Origin: Barthelona sp. PCE
Lineage: Eukaryota; Metamonada: BaSk clade
Direction: 5' to 3'
Length of the DNA: 64,000 bases
NCBI GenBank assembly: GCA_040285745.1
Contig: JAUFOR010000006.1
Span: 558,001 to 622,000 of the forward strand
Positions 18,247-28,800 of this stretch are shown here, piece after piece. The stretch's first letter is position 1, and the number at the start of each line of letters is the position of its first letter. Position numbers and translations under genes: made by a program. Under the pieces are notes generated by a model that saw nothing but the letters and a program-made list of their open reading frames with translations, searched no databases and had not been told where the DNA came from.

Positions 18247-21200
18247 TTACTTTGATTTCATATCCCAAACTGTTGATGTGGGGTTGAGGTTCTCTCGCAG
18301 AATCTTCTTAATACGCTCATTCATGACAATTGACGGACCATCATTGGGGTCAACCTCGAGCGCCTTTTCGAAAAACGCAGCTGCAGGTACCCAATGTTTT
18401 CTACGATATAGATCAAGACCAGTTGCGTAACAACTCAACACCTCGACCTTAGGCCGTGATAAACGAGCTGTTGAAGGTGCAATAAGTTCAAAAATTCGTT
18501 CTGGATGACGTTTTCCAATAACACGAATGACATCCAGCTCACGGACAATAAAGCTGTTCTTAACCTGCTTGTATGTACTCTCACTAATAACGCATGTTAC
18601 ACCATAAGCTTTAGTAACACCTTCAAGACGAGAAGCAAGGTTTACCGTATCTCCAATCACTGTGTATTCCAAACGACGGATGCAACCAATGTTACCCGAC
18701 AGTACAGTACCTGTTGAGATACCAATACCGACTTTGATTGGAATTTTCCCGACTTCTTCACGTTCTTCGTTAAACTTCTTAAGATCATCTAAAATCTTAA
18801 AAACAACCTTACAAGCACGCACACTGTCATCGAGGGATGGGATGGGAACGCCCCACACTGCCATCACTGCGTCACCAATGAACTTATCGAGAACACCACG
18901 TTCAGCAAAGATTGCGTCAACGACGAACGTAAAGTACTCATTGAGCATCTTAACAATATCCTCAGCGTCCATGCCCTCGGAGATCTTTGTGTATGAACGG
19001 ATATCAGCAAAGAATACAGTTGCAATTTGTCGATTACCACCCAGTTTCAAATTGTCAACAGAGACAACCTGAGAAGCGACAGAGCTCGATAGATATCTAG
19101 AAAGGGTCTGCATGATCTTACGTTGTGTGGAGATATCTTCAATCATGACCAAAAGACCTTTGAAGACGGATCCATCAAAAACTGATTGGATCTTGTAATT
19201 GACGGTTTTACCGTTAATCTCAAACTCACGGTATTGGTAAGGCTGTCCAGATGGAGAGGGGGACTCTAAGAACCTGCCTACATCCCAGCTCAGCATTGAG
19301 AAATTTGCCAAAACTTCAACCACAGGATCCGACAACCGGTCTTTTGTGATTTCCAAGAACTGCAATAGTGAACTGTTATAGTTCTGCAGGTATCCGTTCT
19401 CATCGATCCAGAGGACATGCTCGCTTGTGTTATTCAGAACTGCGTTGAGATACATTTCGAAAGTCCTACCAGCCTTTGCCAAATTATACAAATGATGTTT
19501 GAACAAAGCATACCGTAAAATATGATTGAAAAACAGGCCAAGATGCAGGTCATTGTCTCCGAATGATACGGTCCTGCCGTATACCAGAAGACAACCAACA
19601 ACAACAGGCTCAAAGGTCCTACCTCCCACTGACGGGTCGCAGTAACTGATTGGTAAGCTAAAGTAATTGTTTAGAAGGCCGTCTCCAAACCACTGCGCGA
19701 ACCGATGGCGGCTCAGCATCTCCTCTGAATCATCATTTATAAGCACGGTTTCTCCATTGTACAATGATCTTTGAATGAATCCGAGATAACTGTCACTAAT
19801 GTTGATAGCAGCATGCTTATCCTCCAACACCTCGTTAGATAGATCCTCGGGGAAGACTACCATAACGTTTTTGTCTTGTGGAGTTGGAGCCGTGAAATCA
19901 TCACCAGATGTAAGGTATGTGAACTCTGTGATACGTTCCTTGAGCACAGTATCCGTGCGTAACGCGACGCATGCGTTGTCGCACCCAATAATCTTGCGTA
20001 CGTGAAACAAGACATGTTGGATGAAAGTGACCAGATCATGATTTTCCAAATCAGCGCATAGTTGGGCTCCTAGCTCAGTAAGAGCAAACGTATCACTCAA
20101 GACAACCTTCTCTGTCGCAATGACATCGGATGAAGACTGTCTGTGAAGGGGACTAACTCCAAACGCTAAACCTGGCTGGAACATACTTTGGATCTGATTA
20201 CTAACTGCTGTTCCTGCACTGGTTGTGCTGTCAGAATCCCGCAACTCGCCCTGTGACGATGTGCGTGATAGTGTTGAAGAAGCGTTCGTTAGGGCTGACC
20301 CAATTACGCGACGCCAGACTTGAATAACCTCTTTCCTCGATTCAATCTTTTGCTTCCGTATCAAGGATTCGTTTCGCTTCTTTCGTTCGTCAGCAAACAC
20401 ATCCATGGAAACAGTGTTGGCAAGAGTAAGTGCGTGCTCTATAACCGACTGTGCGAATCGCATTGACATTGGCTTGTGATTGCAATTGATGACAGGGGAA
20501 TGGATCTCGGGTTCGAAAATCATGAGTGTAATAGATAAACAATTTTCTCTGCGATAACGGGTGTTAAAACACTGAGCCTCGTCACCTATGCTACGTAGAT
20601 GTTCAATGATCTTGGTATTGTTTGTTCTAAACAGCTCACCCATATTAACTTTCCCAGTCGAGATGTATATACCAAGATCAAACTTCTTATTGCTAAGTTC
20701 CTTTGGTATCACATGCTTTAAAAGAGAAAGTGCAACACCTTGAGCATGATTAATCTTAACCATCTGTGAACGAGTCGCATCAGAGAAATTACTGACTTTT
20801 TCAGCCAAATCTTGATCTATTAGAGCAGTAAAGTCAATTAAGTTATCCTGAGGTTCAATACCATTCAAAAGCCCAATCAAAGAATCTTGCTGGGCAGAGA
20901 CAGCATCGGTACACGCTCCTGATTCCATATCAGTGGAAACAATATTTCCCTCTTGGTCAACAGGTTGTAATTCTCCAGGGTCAACATCTGAGAATTCACT
21001 ATCTATTGAATTATTACGCGTAAAGTTCGATATTTGACTTGCGATACTCGTCTTGCGATAATCTTGTTTCTTTTGCACTGTCGGAACCGTTGTAGTAACA
21101 GAATTAATCTGATTTGCAATGAGAGAGCTAGATGGAGACATTGTTTTTGTTGTCTGTTGAACGTCCTTCTCAACGTTTCCCTCTTGCATTAACCATAAAG

Positions 21201-23400
21201 CGAGTATGTTCCCCAATTCTTGATTCGTCATATTCGGGAGAACGTGTAACTTATTCGGCTCCATGAAAGCACCATCCAAATCTGTGGAAACGCGGTTCAA
21301 CATCTCAAAGACACGCATTAGATCAATCAATAGATAATTGTCGTTGAACAAATATGAGCTATTGATGCTGTCACGTAGCGTCGTGATACTGCTTTCAGTC
21401 GAAGGGATGAACTTCTGTGACATCAACCATGTGTTTCCTGGAGCTCCAGATGGTGTAGACTCAGGTGATGAGACTACACGTAGTTCATCTACATTTTCCA
21501 GATTCAATATCAAGTTACCGGGATAATCGCTGCTAAGTTGGAAATTAAAAGCACCAACAAAGTCAGTGAAGCTCTTGAGACCAATCTTTAAGATCGGAAG
21601 TGGAGAAATCTTTGATCTCCGTGAAGAACGCATGTACGAGATCGACAAAAACTGTTTGTTGAGAGCAGGCATCACGTTCTTACGTAGACGGTCATGGAGC
21701 ATCGCAGTACTCATCATATCAAGGTTACAAATCGTCTGTCCGAACATTTTAGCCATCTGTTGAATGAGTAATCGATCTTCTGAGTTAAAGAATCCTGTCA
21801 CCTTATCATAACAGTCAAGGACTGCAACAATCTCGTTACTAAAGGTTACTTCATTCATGTCACTCTTCTCAAAGTGCAACTCTAACAAATCCTCTTTCTC
21901 CACGCTAATACTCTTGGCCACAACGGTATCCAAGAGAAAGGGCTTATAATCAGCGTATGAGTCCCATCGTGGAACAAAGACGGGTGATGCTAGTTCACAT
22001 TTGAGATCCTCCAACACTGCGTCATTCAAGTACGGGTGCGTGTCCTTCCTGTTAAGTTCAATTGTCTCGCCGTTCTGGGCAACAGCACCGACAACACCAA
22101 CTCCATTTGGTATAATTGTCTTACTGTTCTGAACATAACCACTGTTATTGGTGACAGAGTTCCGACGCGACCTTCTACCACTGCCTCCCTTCGCAATTGG
22201 AAATGGTATTGTCTTGCTATCCATATTAGGTTGGAATAAAAGATACTCCAAGCCATGAATGTGTTTTTTAATAAAATACAAACGACCACCTCGACAATTA
22301 AAGAACCGTTGCGCGACAATGTGCCATAAACTATTGAGTGCTAAGGTATCTAAATGCTTAAAATGAGATAATACATATGCTAAATCATTCAACGTACTCA
22401 GTGTTTCCAATCTGTTATTGAGAACCCTATACCGTGGATTCCGTCCCTCTTCACTCATCTTACGCTCTCCTGAATGAGATATTGAACGTCTAAATCCTTT
22501 ATGATGCTTGGTAGGAGGATTAATACCTTTATGACGTTTTCCATGATCCTTACTATGCCTTTTCTTATCCTCAAGTACACGTAAATTTGTTGGAAAGTTT
22601 CTTTTTTGAACTGTATCATTTGATTGAAAAAAATCATTTTGATTACCATCGTTTTTCTTCTTCTGAACATATTGTATACTTTCTAATTCTCGAATCTCAT
22701 TATCCCTCTCCTTAAGATCCAACTTTAGTTGATTAATTACATTCTCTCGTACTTTAACTTTTCGATTAAATTCATCTTCTTGTTCTTCAACTTTTCTTTT
22801 TAATCGTAAGACTTCATCTAATAATTTCTGTTTCTCATCATATAACTTCAATGTAAGATTGTTGCTCTTCGGCTTATTATCTGTCAAATCTGCTGTTGAT
22901 AAAACTGGTATTTGTATCATATGTTCGCTGCTGTTGATCTTGTGCAAATCTGCTTGAACTTCATCGTTAATATAGTTAGCAAGGCGGGCAACGAGCGGGC
23001 GGGCACCCTTGAACCCCTTCTTTTGTCGATACGGCATTGGTAAAGCACGTGGATCATCTGGTAATCCATCATATTTATCTTCCTCATTGGTTGGCATTTC
23101 TCCGCTGAAAAAGCAGTCAATAGGTTGGTCGCTGTGTGAGGAAAACAAGCTACCAAGACTAGGAGAAATAGGCACTGATGGATGTGTTGGAGAAGTGTTA
23201 GATGAATGATGGATAGGTGAGAGCTCCATTTCTGAGTCGTACACGGAACCCACGGAATCGTGTGATATGTTAGACCCCAAACTTATGTGATCCAAAGATA
23301 GCTGCTCTTCAGCTTCCTCATCCTCTTCAATAAGCATCATTTCTGACATCTTTGGCAGTGGAACCGATGGAACGCGTATTTCTTCTGAACCGTTAAACAT
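18247..23400 (-). CDS. Large soluble adenylate cyclase with coiled coil, GAF, PAS and cyclase domains
   Basis: 1717 residues, no TM segment. An acidic N-terminus is followed by a coiled coil at about 180-245 (KQKLLDEVLRLKRKVEEQED). A GAF-like region (about 360-600) and a second, clearer GAF-like domain (about 1130-1300) come next, then a PAS domain (about 1310-1435, WIDENGYLQNYNSSLLQFL). The class III cyclase domain is at about 1470-1650. Both metal Asp residues are present (FFADIRSYT, FIGDAVMAVWG). The Lys in LDKFIGDAV and Asp in VIGDTVNLASRLE are the adenine-selecting pair, and the Asn and Arg of NLASR complete the site. So it should make cAMP as a homodimer. A TPR-like helix pair ends the protein (about 1675-1705). 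GAF/PAS suggests control by small ligands. Such long soluble cyclases are common in free-living protists. The only convergent neighbour is TTC27. Confidence 0.9.
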   Translation of the reverse strand: MFNGSEEIRVPSVPLPKMSEMMLIEEDEEAEEQLSLDHISLGSNISHDSVGSVYDSEMELSPIHHSSNTSPTHPSVPISPSLGSLFSSHSDQPIDCFFSGEMPTNEEDKYDGLPDDPRALPMPYRQKKGFKGARPLVARLANYINDEVQADLHKINSSEHMIQIPVLSTADLTDNKPKSNNLTLKLYDEKQKLLDEVLRLKRKVEEQEDEFNRKVKVRENVINQLKLDLKERDNEIRELESIQYVQKKKNDGNQNDFFQSNDTVQKRNFPTNLRVLEDKKRHSKDHGKRHKGINPPTKHHKGFRRSISHSGERKMSEEGRNPRYRVLNNRLETLSTLNDLAYVLSHFKHLDTLALNSLWHIVAQRFFNCRGGRLYFIKKHIHGLEYLLFQPNMDSKTIPFPIAKGGSGRRSRRNSVTNNSGYVQNSKTIIPNGVGVVGAVAQNGETIELNRKDTHPYLNDAVLEDLKCELASPVFVPRWDSYADYKPFLLDTVVAKSISVEKEDLLELHFEKSDMNEVTFSNEIVAVLDCYDKVTGFFNSEDRLLIQQMAKMFGQTICNLDMMSTAMLHDRLRKNVMPALNKQFLSISYMRSSRRSKISPLPILKIGLKSFTDFVGAFNFQLSSDYPGNLILNLENVDELRVVSSPESTPSGAPGNTWLMSQKFIPSTESSITTLRDSINSSYLFNDNYLLIDLMRVFEMLNRVSTDLDGAFMEPNKLHVLPNMTNQELGNILALWLMQEGNVEKDVQQTTKTMSPSSSLIANQINSVTTTVPTVQKKQDYRKTSIASQISNFTRNNSIDSEFSDVDPGELQPVDQEGNIVSTDMESGACTDAVSAQQDSLIGLLNGIEPQDNLIDFTALIDQDLAEKVSNFSDATRSQMVKINHAQGVALSLLKHVIPKELSNKKFDLGIYISTGKVNMGELFRTNNTKIIEHLRSIGDEAQCFNTRYRRENCLSITLMIFEPEIHSPVINCNHKPMSMRFAQSVIEHALTLANTVSMDVFADERKKRNESLIRKQKIESRKEVIQVWRRVIGSALTNASSTLSRTSSQGELRDSDSTTSAGTAVSNQIQSMFQPGLAFGVSPLHRQSSSDVIATEKVVLSDTFALTELGAQLCADLENHDLVTFIQHVLFHVRKIIGCDNACVALRTDTVLKERITEFTYLTSGDDFTAPTPQDKNVMVVFPEDLSNEVLEDKHAAINISDSYLGFIQRSLYNGETVLINDDSEEMLSRHRFAQWFGDGLLNNYFSLPISYCDPSVGGRTFEPVVVGCLLVYGRTVSFGDNDLHLGLFFNHILRYALFKHHLYNLAKAGRTFEMYLNAVLNNTSEHVLWIDENGYLQNYNSSLLQFLEITKDRLSDPVVEVLANFSMLSWDVGRFLESPSPSGQPYQYREFEINGKTVNYKIQSVFDGSVFKGLLVMIEDISTQRKIMQTLSRYLSSSVASQVVSVDNLKLGGNRQIATVFFADIRSYTKISEGMDAEDIVKMLNEYFTFVVDAIFAERGVLDKFIGDAVMAVWGVPIPSLDDSVRACKVVFKILDDLKKFNEEREEVGKIPIKVGIGISTGTVLSGNIGCIRRLEYTVIGDTVNLASRLEGVTKAYGVTCVISESTYKQVKNSFIVRELDVIRVIGKRHPERIFELIAPSTARLSRPKVEVLSCYATGLDLYRRKHWVPAAAFFEKALEVDPNDGPSIVMNERIKKILRENLNPTSTVWDMKSK

Positions 23401-23661
23401 GATATCTCATCATAATGAAAGTAATGGGTAAGAATTTGTTAAACATTCTGTTATCCTTGTTGAAATATAGTTTGAACAATAACTCGAGTTTTTTTCTGTA
23501 AATATGAAAGAACCAGCCTTAAATACAGAACAAAGAACAAAAAAATTTTTCAAGTAATTAATTACTCAGTTTATTCATGAATCAAAAAATACTGTGGTCT
23601 CTAAACCAGATCTGTGTTGATTTACACAAAAAAAAAGACAATAAACTTTAAAAAAATTTGA

Positions 23662-24153
23662 TTAAAGAAGTTTGTAGTGTCCAGTGTAATCATTAATGAT
23701 ACTAATAGGAAGAGGACCGATTCCAACTGCAGTCTTGGATGATGCAGCAATTTGAGTACGTCCAGCATCACGAATCAAACAACAAGGTAAACCAGCAGAA
23801 CGTACACGTTCATATAATGCAGTTAGTTCTTCATCATCAGGTACCTTTACGCAAACTTTGGTCTGTCCTGTGAGCTCCCAATGATGTACAACCTCAGGAC
23901 ATTGAGCTACTGCTTGCTTAAAACTTCCTAAACAGGCATGAGCAACTTGAGCACCGATTTTACCCTTACCCATCTTTAATGACTGGTTAACTGCAAATAC
24001 CATCTTGCACTCTTCTTCTAGATTATCCTCCTTGATCTCTGCAGTGATATTTTTATCAAGGTCAACATCTGCTTTATCATCTAGCCCATAATAAAACTTC
24101 CCAAGTACAAATCCGAGTACAAAAACAATGATAAGTGCCGGTAGTAAAACCAT
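23662..24153 (-). CDS. PTRH2: Peptidyl-tRNA hydrolase 2 (PTH2), membrane-anchored
   Basis: 163 residues. It releases tRNA from peptidyl-tRNA that drops off the ribosome. The N-terminal 21 residues form one TM anchor (LLPALIIVFVLGFVLGKFYYG), as in human PTRH2. The catalytic fold follows an acidic linker: KMVFAVNQSLKMGKGKIGAQVAHACLG, then KVPDDEELTALYERV, and RDAGRTQIAASSKTAVGIGP with the closing NDYTGHYKLL. The key Lys and Asp residues of the family (MGKGKIGAQ, DAGRTQI) are present. Start at 24153 because the upstream open frame has no ATG. It is divergent from the unknown gene at 24214, with only 60 bp between start codons, so the two probably share a promoter. Confidence 0.93.
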   Translation of the reverse strand: MVLLPALIIVFVLGFVLGKFYYGLDDKADVDLDKNITAEIKEDNLEEECKMVFAVNQSLKMGKGKIGAQVAHACLGSFKQAVAQCPEVVHHWELTGQTKVCVKVPDDEELTALYERVRSAGLPCCLIRDAGRTQIAASSKTAVGIGPLPISIINDYTGHYKLL

Positions 24154-24213
24154 ATTGTGAAATAGAGTTGAATAACTGATTATAACCTCTTTCAACAATT
24201 ATTTCTTTTCTGA

Positions 24214-24951
24214 ATGTTGGAGAACAACTTTCTTGTTGCATCTGGGGCGTTTTTGAACAACATTGACCTTGCAATCAGTATAACAAGCAGCTTCAAACTT
24301 TCCCAACTTATGGAAATCGGGCGCTGGGCTGAAGAGTGTGCTGAGGCATGCATGCCATCTGACCACGCCCTTCAACCCATGGTAATTACGGTAGATGAAA
24401 ACACACGTAGTTCTACACTAAAGACTCTACTGGGACGTGGGTTCAACAAGATCATTATAGTGTGTAAGAGTACATTTTCTTCTGATTTGAGAAATTTCCT
24501 TGATCTGTTAAGGTTATCAAAGAGTTCTGAAGAACAAACAATCATATATAATTCAACAATGTCGATTGTTCCTGCGAAACTTTCATTTTGTTTCATTTGG
24601 TATGAGCGCCTGTTCACAGACATTGATCTGCAGATTGATCTGAACTACATACCTAATAATAGTGGAATAATACCAATCCAATTAGACGAACGAGTTTTGA
24701 ATAGTGTTTTTATTTCTCCATCTATCAAAGCATATATGAAGAGGATCGTGGCAAAGGCAATTGAGATGAGTGAGGAAGAGAGTATGAATCATGTAATTGA
24801 AGTAACAGAAGTTTTATCACGACATTATTCGTTAATTTTGCAAAGAAATTATTGTATACCATCAGATATTCAAGAAATTATGGAATTTGTGTTGAATTCA
24901 AAAGATTTATCTTTAAATAATATTCTTAAACATGTTCCTTCATGTTTATGA
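24214..24951 (+). CDS. Unknown protein with possible AAA-lid-like C-terminus
   Basis: 245 residues, not recognised. The first 150 residues look like an alternating alpha/beta fold (MVITVDENTRSS, NKIIIVCKS). The C-terminal part, SPSIKAYMKRIVAKAIEM followed by LSRHYSLILQRNYCIPSDIQEI, loosely resembles the lid helices of magnesium-chelatase or MCM-type AAA+ proteins, but no Walker A or B motif is present. No signal peptide or TM is evident. It shares a 60-bp divergent promoter with PTH2 and converges on the Rab gene (43 bp between stops). Any function would be a guess. Confidence 0.5.
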   Translation: MLENNFLVASGAFLNNIDLAISITSSFKLSQLMEIGRWAEECAEACMPSDHALQPMVITVDENTRSSTLKTLLGRGFNKIIIVCKSTFSSDLRNFLDLLRLSKSSEEQTIIYNSTMSIVPAKLSFCFIWYERLFTDIDLQIDLNYIPNNSGIIPIQLDERVLNSVFISPSIKAYMKRIVAKAIEMSEEESMNHVIEVTEVLSRHYSLILQRNYCIPSDIQEIMEFVLNSKDLSLNNILKHVPSCL

Positions 24952-24994
24952 TAATTGTAATATAAATCTCTTTTATTGACACAATAATAACAAT

Positions 24995-25558
24995 TTAACA
25001 ACGGCAAATACTAGTATCTTCTTCTTCATCTACCTGTAACAACTCTTCACTTTTTGAAATATCATCTTTCGTAACATCTTCTGTGTATAATTCCCTAATT
25101 CTCTCTAAAAGTCTATCAATGTTATGTCCTGATTTCGCGCTGATAAGCATATGCTCCTCCTTTATCCCTTCTGTCCAATTAGGAGCTTGATCTGTCTCCA
25201 ATAAATCTGACTTGTTGCCTAAAATGATGATTTTAGCATCAGGTGTCTCATTAATAATATTCTCGTGCCACGTACGGACGTTATCGTAACTGTCAAATCT
25301 TGTTACATCATATAAGATAAGTGCAATTTTTGCTTCACGATAAAAAGATTTTGATAAGGCTCTAAATGTTTCACATCCTGCTGTGTCAAGAAAACTTACG
25401 AAATGCCCTGGAAATATCTCAAACTTTCTAAATGCTACATTTACGGTTGTGCTGGAGAATGCCAAAAATTGTGAAGTGGAGAGTCGATGAAACAAGCAGC
25501 TCTTTCCCGTTGAAGAGTCGCCCACAAAAACTATTCTGTATGATGCGTTGGATAACAT
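24995..25558 (-). CDS. Rab-family small GTPase with Cys in place of the catalytic Gln
   Basis: 187 residues. Vesicle-traffic GTPase. P-loop GDSSTGKS (13-20), switch I STTVNVAF, switch II DTAGCE (58-63), NKSD (115-118) and SAK (140-142) are all present, plus a C-terminal CRC that is a Rab-type CxC prenylation signal. The position after DTAG is Gln in nearly all Rabs and drives GTP hydrolysis; here it is Cys62. The RabF features (WHENI, YDVTRFDSYDN) and the tail favour Rab over Ras or Arf; it is Rab6/Rab1-like but not clearly one subtype. Start at 25558 (MLSNASYRIV) because the upstream frame lacks an ATG. The stop lies 43 bp from the unknown gene's stop (convergent). Confidence 0.88.
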   Translation of the reverse strand: MLSNASYRIVFVGDSSTGKSCLFHRLSTSQFLAFSSTTVNVAFRKFEIFPGHFVSFLDTAGCETFRALSKSFYREAKIALILYDVTRFDSYDNVRTWHENIINETPDAKIIILGNKSDLLETDQAPNWTEGIKEEHMLISAKSGHNIDRLLERIRELYTEDVTKDDISKSEELLQVDEEEDTSICRC

Positions 25559-25848
25559 TACAAACCCATGAAGAAACAACAAAAATAGAAAACAAAGTTC
25601 AACAAGCGCACATCTTTCTTACATCTGCTGGATGATTTACCCAACAGTAGCTTCGAAGAAAACTCTAAAAATACCATAAAATATATAAACAGTCAGAAAA
25701 ATTGAAATATCTAAAAGGATCTATTTACACACGATAAATGAACCTAATTGTGGTGCACTGAGCATTTTATCTCATGAAAACTGAAACAAAATTCTCATAG
25801 CACTGTCTTACAAATATTATTCCTTTTCACTGCTATTTGAGCGGAAAA

Positions 25849-28800
25849 ATGCTTCAAGCAGAAGCACCAGACTTTTCCCTTCCCTTAGTGGGAGTTTTCA
25901 ATGTGATACCGCCAGTGGAGCCACTATTTGTTCTGCCTGAAAATGATGCAAGGATTCAGATCCGCAAACTCAATGAAGGAGCAGGTATAGAGACTGTTCC
26001 GCCTGAGAGCAACTTTGGGGTCCTTCATAAAGACTGGTTACAAACACATTCAACACTTTTTCCAACAGTTGTAGTTTTCTTCTTTGAATGGGATCCAATT
26101 CAACAGCCTTCGTTACAGGACTCCATCGAGCATTTCCGAAAGACCGCACCGTCAGCTATTCAGATTGGTCTTACAGTCATTGGTTGTCCAGAAGATGAAC
26201 TCGGTTACATACGTCGTAGTTTAGAAATTGATAACTCAAACATATACAGTATTGGATCGTTTGACGCAATTCCACATCAAGTTGCAAACTGGCAACGGTT
26301 TTTTCACACACTTTGTTGTAACACTCAACGTAAGTGGATTAAACAACTTAACAAGGACATCAATGTACTTCAGTTAGACAATGAGTACAACGTTTATAGC
26401 AAGGAGATACTAAGAACAATGCTTAAAAAGATTTTTTTCTTAAAGCAAGTCGAAAACAGTCAATTACTAAATCAGAATGAAAAAACAAATTTTAAAGAAA
26501 CAAAAAAATGTATTTTAACTTGTATAGAATTTATATTTGAATGTGTAGCTAGTATTGAAATCTGCCATCTGTATAAAGTTTTATTGCATTGGCTCATCTT
26601 AATTGAACAAAAGCGGGGCATTTATTTCGATTACGATTTGATTGTTGAGAACTATATTAAATTCAAATCTTATCTCACCAACAATGAGGCATTTATAGCC
26701 AAGCAGTATGAGAACTGGTTGTATAAAAGTGATCCTAAAGCTATATGTGAAAAAAGAACCAAGTATTATTTAAAACTTATTTTACTAAAAATGAACTTAA
26801 CTATTGGTATTGAGTTCAGTAAGCTCAGTAATCTTGACAGCAATAACAGTTACCTTCATCCATGGTTCTATTTCATTAATTGCTATAAATATCTGAAAGA
26901 CCTCATAGATTTGGATTTCATGTTTCAATCACATGATTTATCGCAATATAACAAGAATGGCAACGGTATGTACCGCCTCAATGAACAAGAGCAGTTGTTT
27001 TATGGTGTAGTTGCTCCCGGTCCGTTGATCCATGAAGAGCTTTCAGATTTAATTAGTGTACCAAAAGAAGATTTTAATGATGCGCTTATACAGACGCTAA
27101 ATATGGCTATCAACAGCTTCGACATTGATTTATTTAAATACAATAGGGGATCAAAGCGTTTCTTTTTTAAAAAATGTCATATTCAATATTATCTTGTTTT
27201 GGAGCTCATCAACAACGGGGACATCAAGCAGGCATACGATCTTCTTTTCGAGCTAATTGGTGTATATGAGGACACTCATCATAAATATATTTACCTGTTG
27301 TTGTTATACCACTTTCAAGAATGTCAAGAATTGCTAGATTTAGAAGAGGAGCGTGTCATCACACTGTTGCAGCTCCTGCACAATGACTTTCTTTTGGAAA
27401 ACAATGAACGGAGTTATGAGGAGGTTGAGCAATTTCAAAAAGTTTCGTTTTTACTAAATAGTGTTCCAAGTGCTTATAATGTTAATTTAACAGACATATC
27501 ACCGTTTGTTGACATTGTTATTGCTTTTAGTGATACAAAAACTAAACTTTTTGAGCTTCATAGTTCAGTTGGTATTAATATATCAATTAAGAGTAGGTGT
27601 ATTGGTCCAATAGATTTTAGTGGTGTTGAGCTCGTTTACAGCGACTCGTCACTGAACAAGTCCTTCACCATGAGTGCTTTAGATGATGATGAAGATGAAT
27701 CTTCATCTGAAGATGAATGTTACTGTGATTTATCATTACTGCCTGGTAAGTCATTGAAGCTCACACAACAGTTTGACACAAGTGAGGCTAAAAAAATTCA
27801 GTTGGTCAATGTTATTGTTCGTGTTGGTAAGATTAGCGTCTCTCTTAAAGACTTAGTTCCACCTAATGTTTGTATAGAAATTTTACGTTTTCCTAATGCA
27901 ACTATGGATTTTCATGGACCTGAGAAAGCATATTTCAACCTAGCAACACCTTTCACTCTTGATATTAATTCCAATGATGATTTAATGCATGGTATTGAGT
28001 TCGAGTTTAAATCAAAAATGTCGGATAGAACACTCATTGTTGCCTTTGCTGATAACCATGCTAATCGGTTCATGCGGGTGTATCCAACGATGTTTGATGC
28101 TGTTATGCTCCAAACTGTGAACCCAATCACGTGTGAAGACATTGAAAAGAATGAAGATAGAAGGGTTGTTTTTGAAGTAATTTCACCATGGTGTGTTATG
28201 GCTGAGTTATCAGTAACTATGAGCTATAAGCCATCTTTGGACAGTGACCTCCGTCTTTACGTTACTCGTTCATTGAAAACACGATTTTTACCACCTTTTC
28301 AACCTAATATTCTTGTTTTTTCAGATTTTCTCTCTTTAGATCGTTCTTACGTTTACAATGACGACTGTTCCATTCTTTGTCAGTTGGACGAACTCTCAGA
28401 ATCAATTATTATTCACAAAGTAAGTGTACCAAGTGAAGAAAAAAAATTTTCTCAGACCATTTCTAACGATGAAGCGATCAGTATTGAATTAAAAAGCAAG
28501 TTCTCAGAGTTTCAATCAGGAATTTCAGTTGAATGGAGTCTATCTTCAAACCCTCAAACCAGAGGTATTTCTAAGTTACACATTCCAACTTTCAAATATC
28601 AAAAATCAAATTTAAGAGTAGTCTATGATGTGCCTGAGGTTGTAACACAGGGCATTCCGTTCACTGCTAACATCCACATAGAGAATATATCAGATACTGA
28701 TTTCATTCAAGGAGTAATATCATTGGATACACCTGATACTAATGATATTCAACTAAAACAATCAGATGTTGACTTCTTGTTTGGCGGATTCACGCACACC

